A DNA stretch of 64,000 nt from Neoscytalidium dimidiatum (GCA_037367355.1 CM074705.1:1488001-1552000), one strand, 5' to 3'; shown: positions 10,201-22,461, counted from the first letter of the stretch. Notes: generated by a model not told the origin, from the letters alone. Made by a program: numbers and translations.

Positions 10201-13200
10201 ACTAGGAAGCTGGCGGTGCGGTGTGTATGATAGGCCTCCCCCGGATGACGGTGTTGCTCGACACTGTTGGTAGGCCTAGCAGTTCGGGGAGTGGCTCATT
10301 GCTGGAGTCAGCGCGATCACAGCTGTTCGGCTAGATCTATGCTATATATCTTCATGCTTTCGGCTTTACGAAGATTGTCCACCTCATCAAATGGCTCTTC
10401 CAGACAACACTTCGATTTTGGTGAAAATTGGATGGATCAAGTTTCGAGTAAGTGGGTAATCCTTAGGCTCGATCGTTTCTCCAGAACTCAGGTAGACCCG
10501 CTAATAGAGAAAATTTTGAAAACAGAGAGATGAGGGAAAGGGAAAAGCTAGCCATATGGTATTATCTCGGAGTATTAGGAGCCGGATCGAATCTGTCCAA
10601 GTAACGAAAGAGTGTGAGAAGAATATAGCAGACTCGGTTGCCGAGGCGCTCACTACGACAGTCGTGGCGGATTGGTATCGCTGTCTGTATCCCGTCCGTC
10701 TACAAAACTCTTACCACAGATGTTTAAATGGAAAGGAACCTGCTGCGCTATTTGTGTGTCTGTAAAGCGAGCATAGCAACCGTGCCCTGTTCGCGCAAAG
10801 TTGTAGTTTCATATTGATTCTTCCATTACTTCTGGTACAGTTGCGTTATAGGCGTGCAGTCGCAGGGTCGTGGAGCGTTGTCGAATTACTTGTTGCGCCG
10901 CGCAAGCGAAATGAGGAGCATCCAGGCCCATGAGAATGAGAGATCAGCCTACTAAAAGGTCGTCGCATGGTCGCTTACATGTCTGTGGGCGAGTTACCAC
11001 GTGCTGTAGAACCGAAACTCTTGAAGAAGACCTCATTGCGAGCTGCGGCGGCTGGAATCTGCCTGTGCTAGGCGCTAAAGGACAACGTCGACGCGATTGT
11101 TGCACTCCACCAAAGTCACGAAGTCGGAGAGCGTTGGTGAAGTGGCCGAAGAGATCTTGTCAGACGCATCTGTGACCGCATCGCAGGTAGTTGAGAGAAG
11201 AGCGCAGAGAGCAGGATGGTGCGCGAGTGGCTAGAAACACCATGCCTGTGCATCGTGAACTGTAACACCAAGCAGCGGAACGCTGCAATGACTGTGAAGG
11301 TCCGTGCTGATGTCGTTTGACACGAGAGGAGGGAGTGGGAGAGTGGCCGCGATAAGAGATATCTGTCTTTCGAGCGTTTGCCGCCACTTGGCTGGCATTT
11401 CTTGCTCTGTCGAAGCAGTACAAAGCGCCACCATGAATACCGGTCATAAACTCTAGATACCTGTCAGAGCTATCGGGTAATCAGGTTGAGGATGCGGGAT
11501 GGGGGATGCGCGGTAACGCGTGCCCCCAAAACACCATGGCGAGTGCATCGCGACTCATGCGCCGCCTGAGCAACACTTCAACACAGCGGCGCAATGGACA
11601 CGAATCAACGCCAAAGACTCTCTGCATAGCTCTACACATAGGCGGACAAGCAAGCGAGCCCAGCAGGTAGCGCAGTGAAGAGAAAACTCCTTCCTCGAAG
11701 CTCGAGGCAGGCTGAAGTACAACAACGAAAAAGCATATCTGAGATTCGCATCAGCTCGAGACAGTGCAATACGAGCGACACTGTGGTCCGAGAGGTTGAG
11801 AGCCTCAGAGCCTCTCAGATCGATTTCCAAAAACCAAGTAATTCTAGGTAATCCGTAGACACCTCCTAAGGAATCACTCTTAGAGAAGAACAACTGCAGT
11901 CATATCTAAGCCAAAAGGCAAAGAGAGCTGGAGAAGAAAAGAAGAGTTCGTGATGAGGAGGAGGGGGGTTTAAATATCTACAGAGGGGAGTGTGACTGAA
12001 GGTCCGTGTGTTAGCATGTGGCCAGTTCCTGCAGGCAGAAGGCAAAAGGCGAAGAACCGGGGCGCGTGCCGGCCAGATTTCATGCATGGAAGCTGAGACA
12101 CGGAAACCAACAGAAACATATTTTGCCAGATTGGGCGAAATCTACGTGCAGATCGTTGTGGAGCAGCTGATGTGAAAGGATGTTGTATCCTGTCACAGCA
12201 GGCACAACAAATTCGGCATGCACGTGGACTTTGGACTGAGAAAATCTGGAAGTAACTATCCCTTTTTAGACAGGAATGACAGGTGCCGCCTCTCTTAAGG
12301 CTTGGCCCGTGGTGATGTGCTTGGATGGTGACGGTGGCAGGCCGAACGAAACAGTTACTACAGACTCAGCCAACATATCTACTGTCTCAAGACCCGCCAT
12401 GTTGAATGAATCGTTGGAAGACAGTCGTAGAGACGGGCTCCGCGGCGGCATTGTTAGTACTTTTCACGTACGAAGTATCTTTCAGCGACGGTAAACAGCT
12501 TTCACGACATTCGCCCTTGGCTTTTCGGTGATGCGCTCTATGGAACTGTGGCAGCAGAAGGGCATCGGAATGCTTGGGCGAGGCCGCTTGCTCGTGAGAA
12601 GAGACGGAACGAGCAAGTGACAACTAACGCTCGCGTGGATATGTCATATTATGAAGTCTCACTAGGCAGGATATTGTCGGACTTGAGCATCCACAACCCG
12701 AACGCACAGCGGTTGCGCCGCTTGACTGCCAATTTCCCACCATTGTCCTCCTGGCTGCCGCAGAATCATGTCCATGGCCGATTCAACGAAGTGTTGACAG
12801 TACATGTTGACGGGCCCTTTCCGGTTGCGTGAAACTGACGGAACGGCAGTTCTTGGAAAGTGTAAGGTGAAACTGATTTTATACTGTTCAAAAAGGCATT
12901 TGATTTCACGAGCACGGTCTTCCCGGGGCGGGGTGTTGTGACAATGCTTTTCCACTTGAGCTCGTCGCAACACTGCAAGAAGCGCCAGTGCACAGCAGCC
13001 TGCGGCGTATTGAGATATGGCAATCAGATGATTCGGTCAAGATATATGAGCATATGAGCAGTAGAAGATGCCATTATCTGAATTACCACGATTGGGGCGT
13101 TGGATAAACCATCAACCCTGTACTACACCAGCGCAAAAGTAGCTGCCACGATAACCAGTAGAGCATGACATGAAGTACTCATCGGCATGCAGCCATGAAA

Positions 13201-13857
13201 TGAGCGCCATGGCAGACCATCCTGATGTCAACTTGAAGCTTTGTTTTGCGCCTGACTGTCCATACTTATCTCCGTATGATAGAAGAGCGAAGTGCTAGAG
13301 TTTTGTATATGCGCACCGTGTCTTACCCCTTCCCTAGCTCCCAGCGGGCATTGGTGTGGATTTTCGAGCCTGTCATATCTTGACGGCTCAATGCTAGTAC
13401 ATCAGTTGCAAAGATAACCTCCTTATCTTTGGACAGATCATCCAGTTGATAGTCCGAAAGATATATTTCAACGATGTTTGAAGATTTGCTCAACCTGGCG
13501 CGCCTAGGGTGAAGACTAGTGCGTATGATCTCAAGTCTGAAAGGTGTCCGAAAACGACGGATCTGACACTGCGATACCGCTGCACACAGGAAGCGCTATG
13601 CTGAGGATCGAGGTGCAGCGGGCGGCGATGGAAGATCGAGCAGAGATGAAGAACGAAGTGGAGCTGGGGGTCGGAAGATGTCATTGGTTGGTGGAGGCGA
13701 CCGGGGTCGAGGGCGACTTGGCGGGGACGTGCAGTAGCTTTCCGATCATTGATGACAGCTATCAACACCCGCCTGTGTTTCAGCTGCGGGATGGTCGAGA
13801 CATTTTCGGCGAGCCTTCAAAGACCTCTCGACCCGCCGCGCCTCCTGATCTCCTGCC
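10201..13857. other. 3.7 kb gene-poor interval
   Basis: Many short ORFs on both strands, none over about 140 codons with a plausible start, domain or splice signals. A TTTAAATATC element near 11968 and A/T-rich blocks are present. No RNA gene or transposon could be supported. It separates the SDR gene from the UGGT promoter. Confidence 0.45.
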
Positions 13858-13865
13858 TTTAAATA
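13858..13865 (+). promoter_or_regulatory. TATA-like element upstream of UGGT
   Basis: TTTAAATA lies 205 bp upstream of the UGGT start codon. It is the only TATA-like sequence I found at a suitable distance. Transcripts starting about 30-40 bp downstream would include the short uORF at 13925-13960. Confidence 0.4.
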
Positions 13866-13924
13866 GGACCGCCCGGCGCAAGATACATACAAGCTTCTTT
13901 TCAGACCCTGAACTTTCCCGCGAT

Positions 13925-13960
13925 ATGCACCAAGTCGCCAATAGCTGCCGCCGCCCTTAG
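13925..13960 (+). promoter_or_regulatory. short uORF in the UGGT leader (11 codons plus stop)
   Basis: An ATG followed by 10 sense codons (MHQVANSCRRP) and TAG, ending 102 nt before the UGGT ATG. It lies between the TATA-like element and the main start, so it would be the first ATG of the messenger if the leader is unspliced. Such uORFs often modulate translation of stress-induced secretory genes; that role is inference. Confidence 0.4.
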
Positions 13961-14062
13961 TGCCCGCCCTTCCGCCAGCCCTGCCTCTGACACCCCACAT
14001 ACACACCACCATACTGAACACCTGTCGAGGACGCGTCTGCACGCGCGCAGTCCTACACCGCC

Positions 14063-17000
14063 ATGAGGGTCCGTCATTGGCTGCTTAGCAGCCAGACGGC
14101 CTTGCTGCTGGGTGCTCTCAGCCCGCAAATCGTCAGCGCAAGCCCGCCCATCAACGTAGCTCTTCAAGCTCGTTTCAATTCCCCTCCTTACCTGGTTGAG
14201 CTGCTGTAAGAAATCCTAATGTGGCTTCTGCGATTGTACAATGTTGACGGCAGCTAGTGAGACGGCAGCGGACGAGAATTCCACAGCCTACTTCCCCATA
14301 CTCGACCGCATAGCCGACGGCTACTTCGACGGAAAGTCCACCGAGAAAGAGCTGTACGAAGCCTTCCTACAGCTTCTTCGGGATGACGGCCACATCACGG
14401 ACCCCGATGCGCTTTCTTCCTTCCAATTCGCCCTCTCAATTCATACTGCGGCACCCCGCATTGAGGCACATTACCAATTCTACAACACCTCCGTCGAGCC
14501 GTCTTTGGAAGCCGAACAAAGCGAAGAGTGCGATGCATGGGTCTTGCTCGAAGAGAAGCAGTACTGCTCTCCGGGGCTAAATAAGGAACATGGTGCCGTT
14601 AAGGACGCTCGGTAGGCTGCGTGTAGCCGCTGCAGCGTTCCGTAACTCGCTGACGAGTTCACCTTAGGATCGACAACCTTCCCTTCGATCGCCCCTTTAG
14701 CCTCGAGCGCCGCCTTGTCCCGTCGATTCTCTATGCCGATATCACATCGCCTAGCTTCCGCAAGCTCCACAAAACCATAATCAAGACAGCCAAGGCGGGC
14801 GAATCTTCTTACAAGCTGCGCCACAAGCCCTCCAAGAATATTCGTTATGAGCCGCAGGCGGTCCACGGTTACGGAGTCGAATTGGCGCTCAAGAGGACTG
14901 ACTACATCGTCATTGACGACCGCCAGGCTGAGGAGGCCGCGAAGAAACCGGTTGCGGATGCTGCGCAAACGGTCCTGCAGGACGAAGAAGTCACCGATCT
15001 GAAGCCGCTCTCGGAATCTGAGCTCAAGGGCCTCGGCTTGAAGGCTGGTAGCTTCGTAATGGGCTCTGAAGACCCGTTGGATACGCTGCTCAAGCTTTCT
15101 CAGGACTTCCCGAAACACTCGTCTGCTATTGCCGCTCATGAGGTCTCGGCGGAGTTCTTGAAGGAACACAAGAGCAACAGGGAGGCTATATTGCCTCCTG
15201 GGTACAACATTCTGTGGATCAACGGTGTGCAGGTGATGCCTCGTGATGTGGACGCCTTTGCTCTGCTTGAGCAGCTTCGCCGCGAGAGGCAGATCATCAA
15301 TGGCGTCCGCAAGCTTGGATTCACTCCCCCTGAGGCCATCAGTGTCCTTTCTAACAGCGCCATTGCGAGGGCGAAGGATAGCGATGAGCCGCAGCGGTAC
15401 GACTGGAGAGATACAACGGAAGGTGGCAATGTCATCATATTCCTGAACAACCTCGAGAAGGACAAGCGATACGCCGAATGGCCTGAGAGTCTGCGTGCTG
15501 TAAGTGGTTCTAGGTCTTAAGAAGCGTGCACACGTACTAACTTCCATAAGCTTCTCCAACCGTCTTACCCAGGAACGCTGCCAAGCGTCAAGAGGGACAT
15601 CCAAAACGTCGTCATTCCTCTTGACCTCACGAACCCTCTTGATACCGCTCTAGTGGTCGAAACCCTGCAGAACATGGTCAAGCGAAAGCTGGCTCTCCGC
15701 TGGGGCATCGTGCCATCCACGAAGAACAACAGGGCAGAGAGACAGGCTTATATCGTCTACTACCTACAAGAGTACTACGGCTTGGGAGCTGTCATGGAAT
15801 ACCTCGAAAACGTAAGGGCTGTCGAGTCTGCTTGCTCCGATAGCTGGCTAACATACGTGTCCGCAGTCTCTCAAGCTGAAAGAGATCAACGAGCCTTCCA
15901 AGACCGCATTCTACACCGTGACCGAGAGTGCCAAGATCCGTGGAAAGCGTACACCGAAGACCTTTGAGGAAGTATTTGAGCTTGGAAGTATTGAGGATCG
16001 CGTCAGAGGAGCATCATTCTGGCTCGGGAGGCTAGCAGCTGATGGCAACTCACCTCCCTTCTTTGTGAATGGCGTTGCACTCCGTCGCAATGACGAATGG
16101 CTCTCCAGCATGAGCATGAGGGTGTCGCAAGATCTCACCACCATCCAGAAGGGCGTCTTTGAGGAGAAGTTCGATCAAGATGGTGATGACTGGCTGCCTG
16201 AGGTCTTCCTAGCTAACTCCACCCTGAGACGCAACCCTCTCGTCATCCCTGAAGACGAGAAGGATATCAAACACGTCGACCTTGCCAAGGTCTATGCTGA
16301 ACACGGCGACCTGATCGAGCGCTTGCCCAAGTTCAACGTAGCAGAAGACTCTGAGTGGTTCCAATGGGCGCAGCTCATCGTGCTCGGCGATTTCGATTCC
16401 AATGCTGGCACGAATCTCCTTGCAGACGCTTATCAATTCAGCGCAGAGCATGGAGATCTCGAGACCATCTTCATTCACACGGGAGACAATGACCACCGAT
16501 CTAGAATGTCCTACCTATTGTACAAGAATGCGGGAGGAAGCAAGATGGAGGATCTGCCGGAAGACTTCTCACCAAGCGCCAAAGATATTGAGAAGCTGGA
16601 GGAGTACTGGTCTTCTATGAAGCCACTCATCAACGCCCTGGGTGGTGAATCTGGTCGAGAATCGCTTGTTCTCAACGGCAGAATCATCGGCCCTCTCCGC
16701 AAGCGCAGGCCTTTTACCGAGGAGGATATGGAGAATCTGCTGTCCTACGAGCGCAAAAAGCGTATTGAACCTGCTGCGAGGGCCATCATGGACTTGGGCC
16801 TTGAGAAAAAGATCCAGTCGCCTGCTGCCTTGGCACAGTTCACGTCCCTCGTCGCTCTGTCCACCGTCTCTAATATCCCAGAGGGTATTTTTGACTCCCC
16901 ACCCACGACCCGCCGCGACATCTTCAAGTTCTGGAATGATACCCACACCTGCATTAAGACGGGCGACATCGAGACGGCCACTATTCAGATTGTCGCGTCT

Positions 17001-18863
17001 GTCGATCCTTCATCCGAGGCTGCTCAGAGGTGGCTTCCCATCTTCAAGGTTCTCTCCGAGTTGAGCGGTGTTCACATGCGCCTTTTCCTCAACCCTAGGG
17101 AGAGGCTGGACGAGCTCCCTGTCAAGCGCTTCTACCGCTACGTTCTTGAGTCCAAACCTTCGTTCGACGAGGATGGCTCTACGAAGACACTGCAGGCCAG
17201 GTTCGATGGCATTCCCTCTGAAGCCCTCCTGAACCTCGGACTCGACGTCCCACCTCAATGGGTGGTCGCGGCCAAGGAGTCGATTCATGACTTGGACAAC
17301 ATCAAGCTGAGCCAGCTGAAGGGACAGACTTCCATCGATGCCATCTACGAGCTTGAGTACATCTTGATCGAGGGTCACTCGCGGGATATGACTACTGGCA
17401 TGTACCCTCGCGGTGCTCAGCTCGACCTGCGCACTGCCAGCAACCCTCGCTATGCCGATACTATCATCATGGCCAACCTTGGCTACTTCCAGTTCAAGGC
17501 GAACCCGGGCTTTTTCAACATCGAACTGCAGCCGGGACGCAGCCAGGAGATCTTCAACATCGACAGCGCGGGAACACTGGGATGGAACCCGCAGCCCGGC
17601 GATCGCACCAAGGAGATTGCGCTCATGGACTTCAAGGGCGTGACGCTCTACCCCCGCCTCTCGCGCAGGGCCGGCAAGGAAGACGAAGACGTACTCGAGG
17701 CGCCGACATCCGTGGTCGAGGACCTCGCCGCCAAGGGCGCGGCGTTCGCCGACGGCATCCTCTCGAAGGTCGGCCTCAAGGGTGTCAAGACCGGCGGTAT
17801 GCTCCAAAAAGTGCTCCGAACCGTTGGGCTGTCCACTAACTCGGCAGCAGCATCCTCGCGCCACGCTGACATCAACATCTTCTCCGTCGCCAGCGGCCAC
17901 CTGTACGAGCGCATGCTCAACATCATGATGGTCTCGGTCATGAAGCACACGAAGCACAGCGTCAAGTTCTGGTTCATCGAGCAATTCCTGTCGCCGTCGT
18001 TCAAATCCTTCCTCCCCACGCTCGCGGCCGCCTACAAGTTCGACTACGAGATGGTGACGTACAAGTGGCCGCACTGGCTGCGCGGGCAGAAGGAGAAGCA
18101 GCGCGAGATCTGGGGCTACAAGATCCTCTTCCTGGACGTGCTCTTCCCGCTCGACCTCGACAAGGTCATCTTCGTCGACGCCGACCAGGTCGTCCGCACC
18201 GACATGTACGACCTGGTCACGCACGACCTGGACGGGGCGCCCTACGGCTTCACGCCCATGTGCGACTCGCGCACGGAGATGGAAGGGTTCCGGTTCTGGA
18301 AGCAGGGGTACTGGAAGAACTTCCTCAAGGGCCGGCCCTACCACATCTCGGCGCTGTACGTGGTCGACCTGCGCCGGTTCCGGCGGCTGGCGGCGGGCGA
18401 CCGCCTGCGCCAGCAGTACCAGCAGCTGTCGGCCGACCCCAACTCGCTGAGCAACCTCGACCAGGACCTGCCCAACAACATGCAGGCCGTCCTGCCCATC
18501 CACAGCCTGCCCCAGGACTGGCTGTGGTGCGAGACGTGGTGCAGCGACGAGAGCCTCGCCCGCGCCCGCACCATCGACCTGTGCAACAACCCGCTGACCA
18601 AGGAGCCCAAGCTCGAGCGCGCGCGCAGGCAGGTGCCCGAGTGGACCGCGTACGACGAGGAGATCGCGGCGCTCGCGCGGAAGGCGCGCGAGCGCGAGGG
18701 CGCCGGGAAGAGCGAGGTCGGCGCCGGGGTGGTTGCGGACGAGGAGGACAGGGAGCTGCTGGAGAAGGTGGAGGAGCAGGCAGAGGAGCTGGAAAAGGGG
18801 GAGGAGGAGAAGAAGAAGAAGAAGAAAAAGGAGACGGAGGGCAAGAAGCACGATGAGTTGTAG
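14063..18863 (+). CDS. gpt1: UDP-glucose:glycoprotein glucosyltransferase (UGGT), ER folding sensor
   Basis: ER-lumen enzyme that re-glucosylates N-glycans on misfolded glycoproteins so they re-enter the calnexin cycle. Five exons: 14063-14205, 14258-14611, 14668-15499, 15551-15811 and 15867-18863, giving 4587 nt or 1528 residues, normal for the family. Residues 1 to about 26 are a signal peptide. The middle holds the UGGT thioredoxin-like sensor region. The GT24 catalytic domain starts near residue 1197 (HADINIFSVASGHLYER), with the metal-binding DAD in FVDADQVVRTDM near residue 1300. The protein ends in HDEL, an ER retrieval signal, after a Glu/Lys-rich tail with seven consecutive lysines. 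Introns are 51-56 bp with CTGAC/CTAAC branch sites; the first uses the second of two nearby AGs (CAGCTAG) to keep the frame. A possible extra in-frame 54-bp intron at 17797-17850 is treated as coding. The last 1.2 kb is much richer in third-position G/C than the rest. Confidence 0.95.
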
Positions 18864-19774
18864 AGTATGTGGGTAGAGGAGTTGGTGCACGCGCGTGTAC
18901 GTGTGTGATATTGTCTGGGTCCTGGGTAAAGTCGGGATCCGTTTTGTTTTTTTTTTTTTTTAATAAGTTTATGACGAGAGAGGGAGAGAGAGAGAGAGGG
19001 CATCGCGGAGAGCATCAAAAAAGTGCTAGATCAATTCGAGAGCGTTATAGATGAGGAGTTATCCACGTCTTATGGATTCATGCATAGCCCGAAAGTTCTA
19101 ACGGGCTTCGAGCGACGAGACTGCTGTTCACACTGTCGAGATCACGGAAAGAATTGGTTGTGTAAAAACGATTTTGTCCCTCCATTGCACCTTCGCTACC
19201 TGTCAAAGCGATGATTTTCCTAGAGAAATGCCCCATCCGATAGAATACGCCTCGCAATGCTTGTCCTTGCTGTGCCTCGCTGAAAAATGCTGTGATGACC
19301 GTTGAAAATGCAAATGGCGAAGAATAAGTTACACCCAGCCACGCCCCAAGCTCTAGTTTCTTAGTAAACAATGCAATGTTGTGAATGTTTGTGAACGCAG
19401 AGCGCGAATGGCCTTGGTGGAAGCAGATGGGAAGTTTGCGTTCCCAGCAGAGATACGTGCAGAGAAGCCCGCTCGATGGATATGGCACAAGGGAAACCGT
19501 GTAGAAAGGTGAGAGGATCCTCACTGCCAGCTTGATCGACCATTGGGCGACGCTCAAGCCCCATACCTCCAATCGCAACCCGAAGCTGAGATCGAAGAGG
19601 ATATGAGGCGGACATCGAACCCACGACCAGCGAACCAGCGGGACGACAGTCCCACCTTTCTTGCACAACTTCACACACCACATCCTGGCGGGTCTCCGTC
19701 GTTTCCACTCAGGAGACGCGAAATATGCGGTTTCTTACTATTCGGCAAACACGGTGTGAGATAGACAAGCGCTC
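18864..19774. other. convergent intergenic region between UGGT and Sld2
   Basis: Contains the two 3' untranslated regions. A run of T at about 18946-18960 and a GA-rich tract (18975-19000) follow the UGGT stop. A small hairpin (AGCCCG/CGGGCT) sits near 19085-19105. I saw tRNA-like phrases on the minus strand around 19480-19680 but could not fold a tRNA. Confidence 0.4.
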
Positions 19775-21436
19775 TCATCTCCTGTTGCGGCGCCAGCCGC
19801 GCCCGTTCGCCTTGGAGTTCTTGTTCTTGATCTTCAGCTTCCGGAAGTTGGCGTGGGCCTGGGCGCTGATCTTGCGTGCCGCTTTCTTCACGACGTTCTC
19901 CTTCTCCGTAGGCGGCGGCGGCGGCGGCTTCTTTGCGGACGCCGGCTGCTTCTTGCCAGCTTGAACTTTACGCTCCTTGGGGGAGTGGTCCTCCTCCGAC
20001 TGGTAGTCGCCATCCTCGCCAACGGCGGTGGAATCGCTGTCGTTGAAGTCTTCTGACGGAGGTTCGGGCTGGTCGAACGCTGGGTGCTGCGTCTCGGCAA
20101 CCGTGTCGTCGCTCTCGTCCCCAGAGCCAAAGTCGGCGGCGGCGGTGGAGGTCCGAGGCTGGGGTCTCGACCTGACCGGCCGCATGATGACCCTGCGCGT
20201 CTGCCTCTTGGCGCCCTTCTTCTTCCACGTCCTCTGCGGCTGCCTGTCCGCCTCGTCGTCGCCGGGCTCGGAGTCGGACGCGTTCTCGCCGTCCGCGCCG
20301 AGCTTCATGTCGAACTGGCTATCCTCCACCAGCACGGTCGAGGGCTTCTGCACGGGCGCGGGCGCAGACGTTGAAGCAGCCTCGCTCTCCATCATCTCCC
20401 TCATCGCCTCCTCCTCGTCGTCATCCGGATCACCGCCGCGCTGCGCCGCCTCCGCCTCCGCCTCCTCCTTCTCCGCCGCCTCCCTCCTCGCATCTTCCTC
20501 CTTCTCCCGCCTCCGCTCCTGCAGAATCGTGCTCAACGTGCGCGTGAACGACCGCGGCTTCCGCGGGCCGCGCGGGCTCGTCGAGTGCTCGGCCAAGGCA
20601 GGCATGGGCCTGAAGTTGCGGCGCAAGAAGACGGGCGTGGTGGCGTGGCCGCGCGACGACGGCGTGTCCAGCCCGTCGTCGCCACGCTCGGCCGCGCGCC
20701 TCGTCCTCTTCTGCGGCGTGGCGAACTGGTCGAGGAAGCGGCGCGTGCCCTCGGACACGGGGGTGCGGCCCATGCGCGCCTTCTTGCCGCTCCATTGAAG
20801 GAGGTCGTCATCGTCGTCGTCGTCGTCTTCTTGGTCTTCGTCTTCCCTGGCGAGGGGGGCGTGCTTGCGCTTTTGGGGCGTCTGCAGGTTCGCGTTGGCG
20901 GCGATGTCGCCGAGAACGGTGCGCGGCTTGGTGGGCGAGTCGGCGGGCAGCAGGTCGAAGAGGCCGAGCACGATGCCGTCTTTCTGCGGGGTGGGGCCCA
21001 GCATGGCGGGCTGGAGGTGGGCGCTCGGGCTGAAGAGCTTGGAGGGCGACAGGTGCAGCATGTCGTCGCGCGGATGGCGGAGGATGTCGATTTCGCGACG
21101 GGTTGGGGTGGAGGTGAGGGTGGTGGTCGTCTTGACCTTCTTGGTGGGCGTCTCGGAGACGTCGGTGGTGGTGGTGGTGGGAGGATCTGGTGCTTTGCGT
21201 TTGGGTTTGGGTGATGAGGCGGGCGGTGGGGAATGGCGCTTGACTTTGGCGTCGAGAACGTCGCGTAATCTCTGGTATTCTTTGTACTTGGCGGCGACGT
21301 GGTGGTTGGCCTTGATGTCGGCGCGTCCGGCTTTGCGGCCGTCGTGGGATTTGGCGAAGTCCTTCTCCCAGGCCTTGAGCTCGGTACGAATGGCGGAGCA
21401 CCGGGCGGCGAGCGCCGAGTTACCGGCGGACGCCAT
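19775..21436 (-). CDS. sld2: DNA replication initiation regulator Sld2/Drc1 (RecQL4 N-terminal-like)
   Basis: Single-exon gene for 553 residues. Near residues 19-58 the pattern ELKAWEKDFAKSHDGRKAGR followed by DIK...AAKYKEYQRLRD matches the conserved N-terminus of fungal Sld2 and metazoan RecQL4. Sld2 is phosphorylated by S-phase CDK and then binds Dpb11, helping load the CMG helicase in the nucleus. Many SP/TP sites (for example TPQK, TPTKK, SPTK, TPVS) fit CDK control. FLRRNFRP matches another conserved block of the family. The rest is low-complexity: an acidic run with eight aspartates, a Glu/Ala-rich helix, a proline run and a basic C-terminus. No helicase domain is present, as expected for fungal Sld2. 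The gene is convergent with UGGT and divergent from the amidase. Confidence 0.85.
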   Translation of the reverse strand: MASAGNSALAARCSAIRTELKAWEKDFAKSHDGRKAGRADIKANHHVAAKYKEYQRLRDVLDAKVKRHSPPPASSPKPKRKAPDPPTTTTTDVSETPTKKVKTTTTLTSTPTRREIDILRHPRDDMLHLSPSKLFSPSAHLQPAMLGPTPQKDGIVLGLFDLLPADSPTKPRTVLGDIAANANLQTPQKRKHAPLAREDEDQEDDDDDDDDLLQWSGKKARMGRTPVSEGTRRFLDQFATPQKRTRRAAERGDDGLDTPSSRGHATTPVFLRRNFRPMPALAEHSTSPRGPRKPRSFTRTLSTILQERRREKEEDARREAAEKEEAEAEAAQRGGDPDDDEEEAMREMMESEAASTSAPAPVQKPSTVLVEDSQFDMKLGADGENASDSEPGDDEADRQPQRTWKKKGAKRQTRRVIMRPVRSRPQPRTSTAAADFGSGDESDDTVAETQHPAFDQPEPPSEDFNDSDSTAVGEDGDYQSEEDHSPKERKVQAGKKQPASAKKPPPPPPTEKENVVKKAARKISAQAHANFRKLKIKNKNSKANGRGWRRNRR

Positions 21437-21476
21437 GGTGGTTTAGGAATGGGTTTGGGGGGTTAGAATGGTGGTA

Positions 21477-21508
21477 GTGGTGGTGGTGGTGGTGGTGGTG
21501 GTGGTGGT
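21477..21508 (+). repeat. GGT trinucleotide microsatellite
   Basis: About ten tandem GGT units (ACC on the Sld2 coding strand), within about 75 bp upstream of the Sld2 start codon, so probably in its leader or core promoter. Confidence 0.9.
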
Positions 21509-22398
21509 TGAGAGGTTGCGGAGAGAGAGGCTGCGGTGTAGGAGGAGGCCCGGCGAGAACGCGTCGCGCGACTGCGGCCACACGCGTCGGTCGGACCCAC
21601 CACGAGCTATGACATCAACAACACCGCGTGCTGCTCGACTGAACTCGCGCAGCACAGCATTTCTGGTGGAGTCTGCTGGAAGACCTCAGACTGGATTGCA
21701 CCGGCAGCACTGATCTAGGCAGATCATCTTCCAGTCAGGCTGCATTGGTAGCTCTCGTTGCCTCTTTCGGCGGAGCTCTTCCCAAAAGTTGTTGCCGGTT
21801 TTGGCTCGAGCTTCGTGAACGTAACGTACGGGCGGATCCCTGCAGCTGCACCACCACAACTTCCGCTAATACGTGACCTGACTCCTCCTGCTCAATCGTT
21901 CCACTAAGCTGTCGAAGTAGCTGTCAGCTCTGTTTTCTTCTCCCTTGGTTTTCTTCTTCCTGTTTCCTTCCCGCTGTTTGCGAATCCTCGTTACCCAATC
22001 CAAGTCTACTCCGTACTTGATACAGTTCCATTGCCATCGCGTTTCCCATAAGATAAGTCGGCCGTGTGATGACTTCTGCATCTCGCCATCAAACTCGCAT
22101 ACCAATCGTCCCTTCGGACCCTGAGATCCTTCGCTTTATGGTTGAATTCCTTCCCGCCCCGAGCCGGCCGCCCCTTTCCAGCTTACGCCTGCTGCAGCCC
22201 ATTCTCTCCTTCGCAATGCGGGGCCGAAATGCGTCATCTTCGGTCTACCCCTTCGGCTATGCTTAAGTTATCTGACTACCGCCCTGCAATGGATAAAGGT
22301 GACACGAGGGGGCGGGGTCGTTATATCCTTTTTGGTTTTTGGTTTTTCAGCTCCGCTCCAATCTCTTTGATTGCAACTCCCATCCACTCACACCCGCA

Positions 22399-22421
22399 AT
22401 CATCATCATCATCATCATCAT
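22399..22421 (+). repeat. ATC trinucleotide microsatellite
   Basis: Seven to eight tandem ATC units about 40 bp upstream of the amidase start codon, probably in its 5' untranslated region. Confidence 0.9.
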
Positions 22422-22461
22422 ACTGGACCCTACAACTGGACGTGTCAACAACGTCAGCATC

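Larger units (their letters stand above)
21437..22461. other. divergent promoter region between Sld2 and amidase
   Basis: About 1 kb between divergent start codons. It holds a GGT microsatellite (21477-21508) in the Sld2 leader and an ATC microsatellite (about 22399-22421) in the amidase leader. An upstream in-frame ATG at 22339 would add a run of isoleucines from the ATC repeat and is unlikely to be the amidase start. Confidence 0.5.

Noticed and set aside
17010..18890. 626-codon minus-strand ORF opposite UGGT
   Set aside because: Antisense shadow of a well-supported gene, Leu/Val/Arg/Gln low-complexity content.
19480..19690. tRNA-like phrases on the minus strand (GGGTTCGATG T-loop-like, GCCCAATGG D-loop-like)
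   Set aside because: A plausible T-arm can be drawn but no matching acceptor stem, anticodon arm or box A spacing; the B-box consensus is broken by an extra base.
22339..22461. Upstream in-frame start for the amidase
   Set aside because: Would translate the ATC microsatellite into an isoleucine run; the ATG at 22462 begins the family-like sequence.
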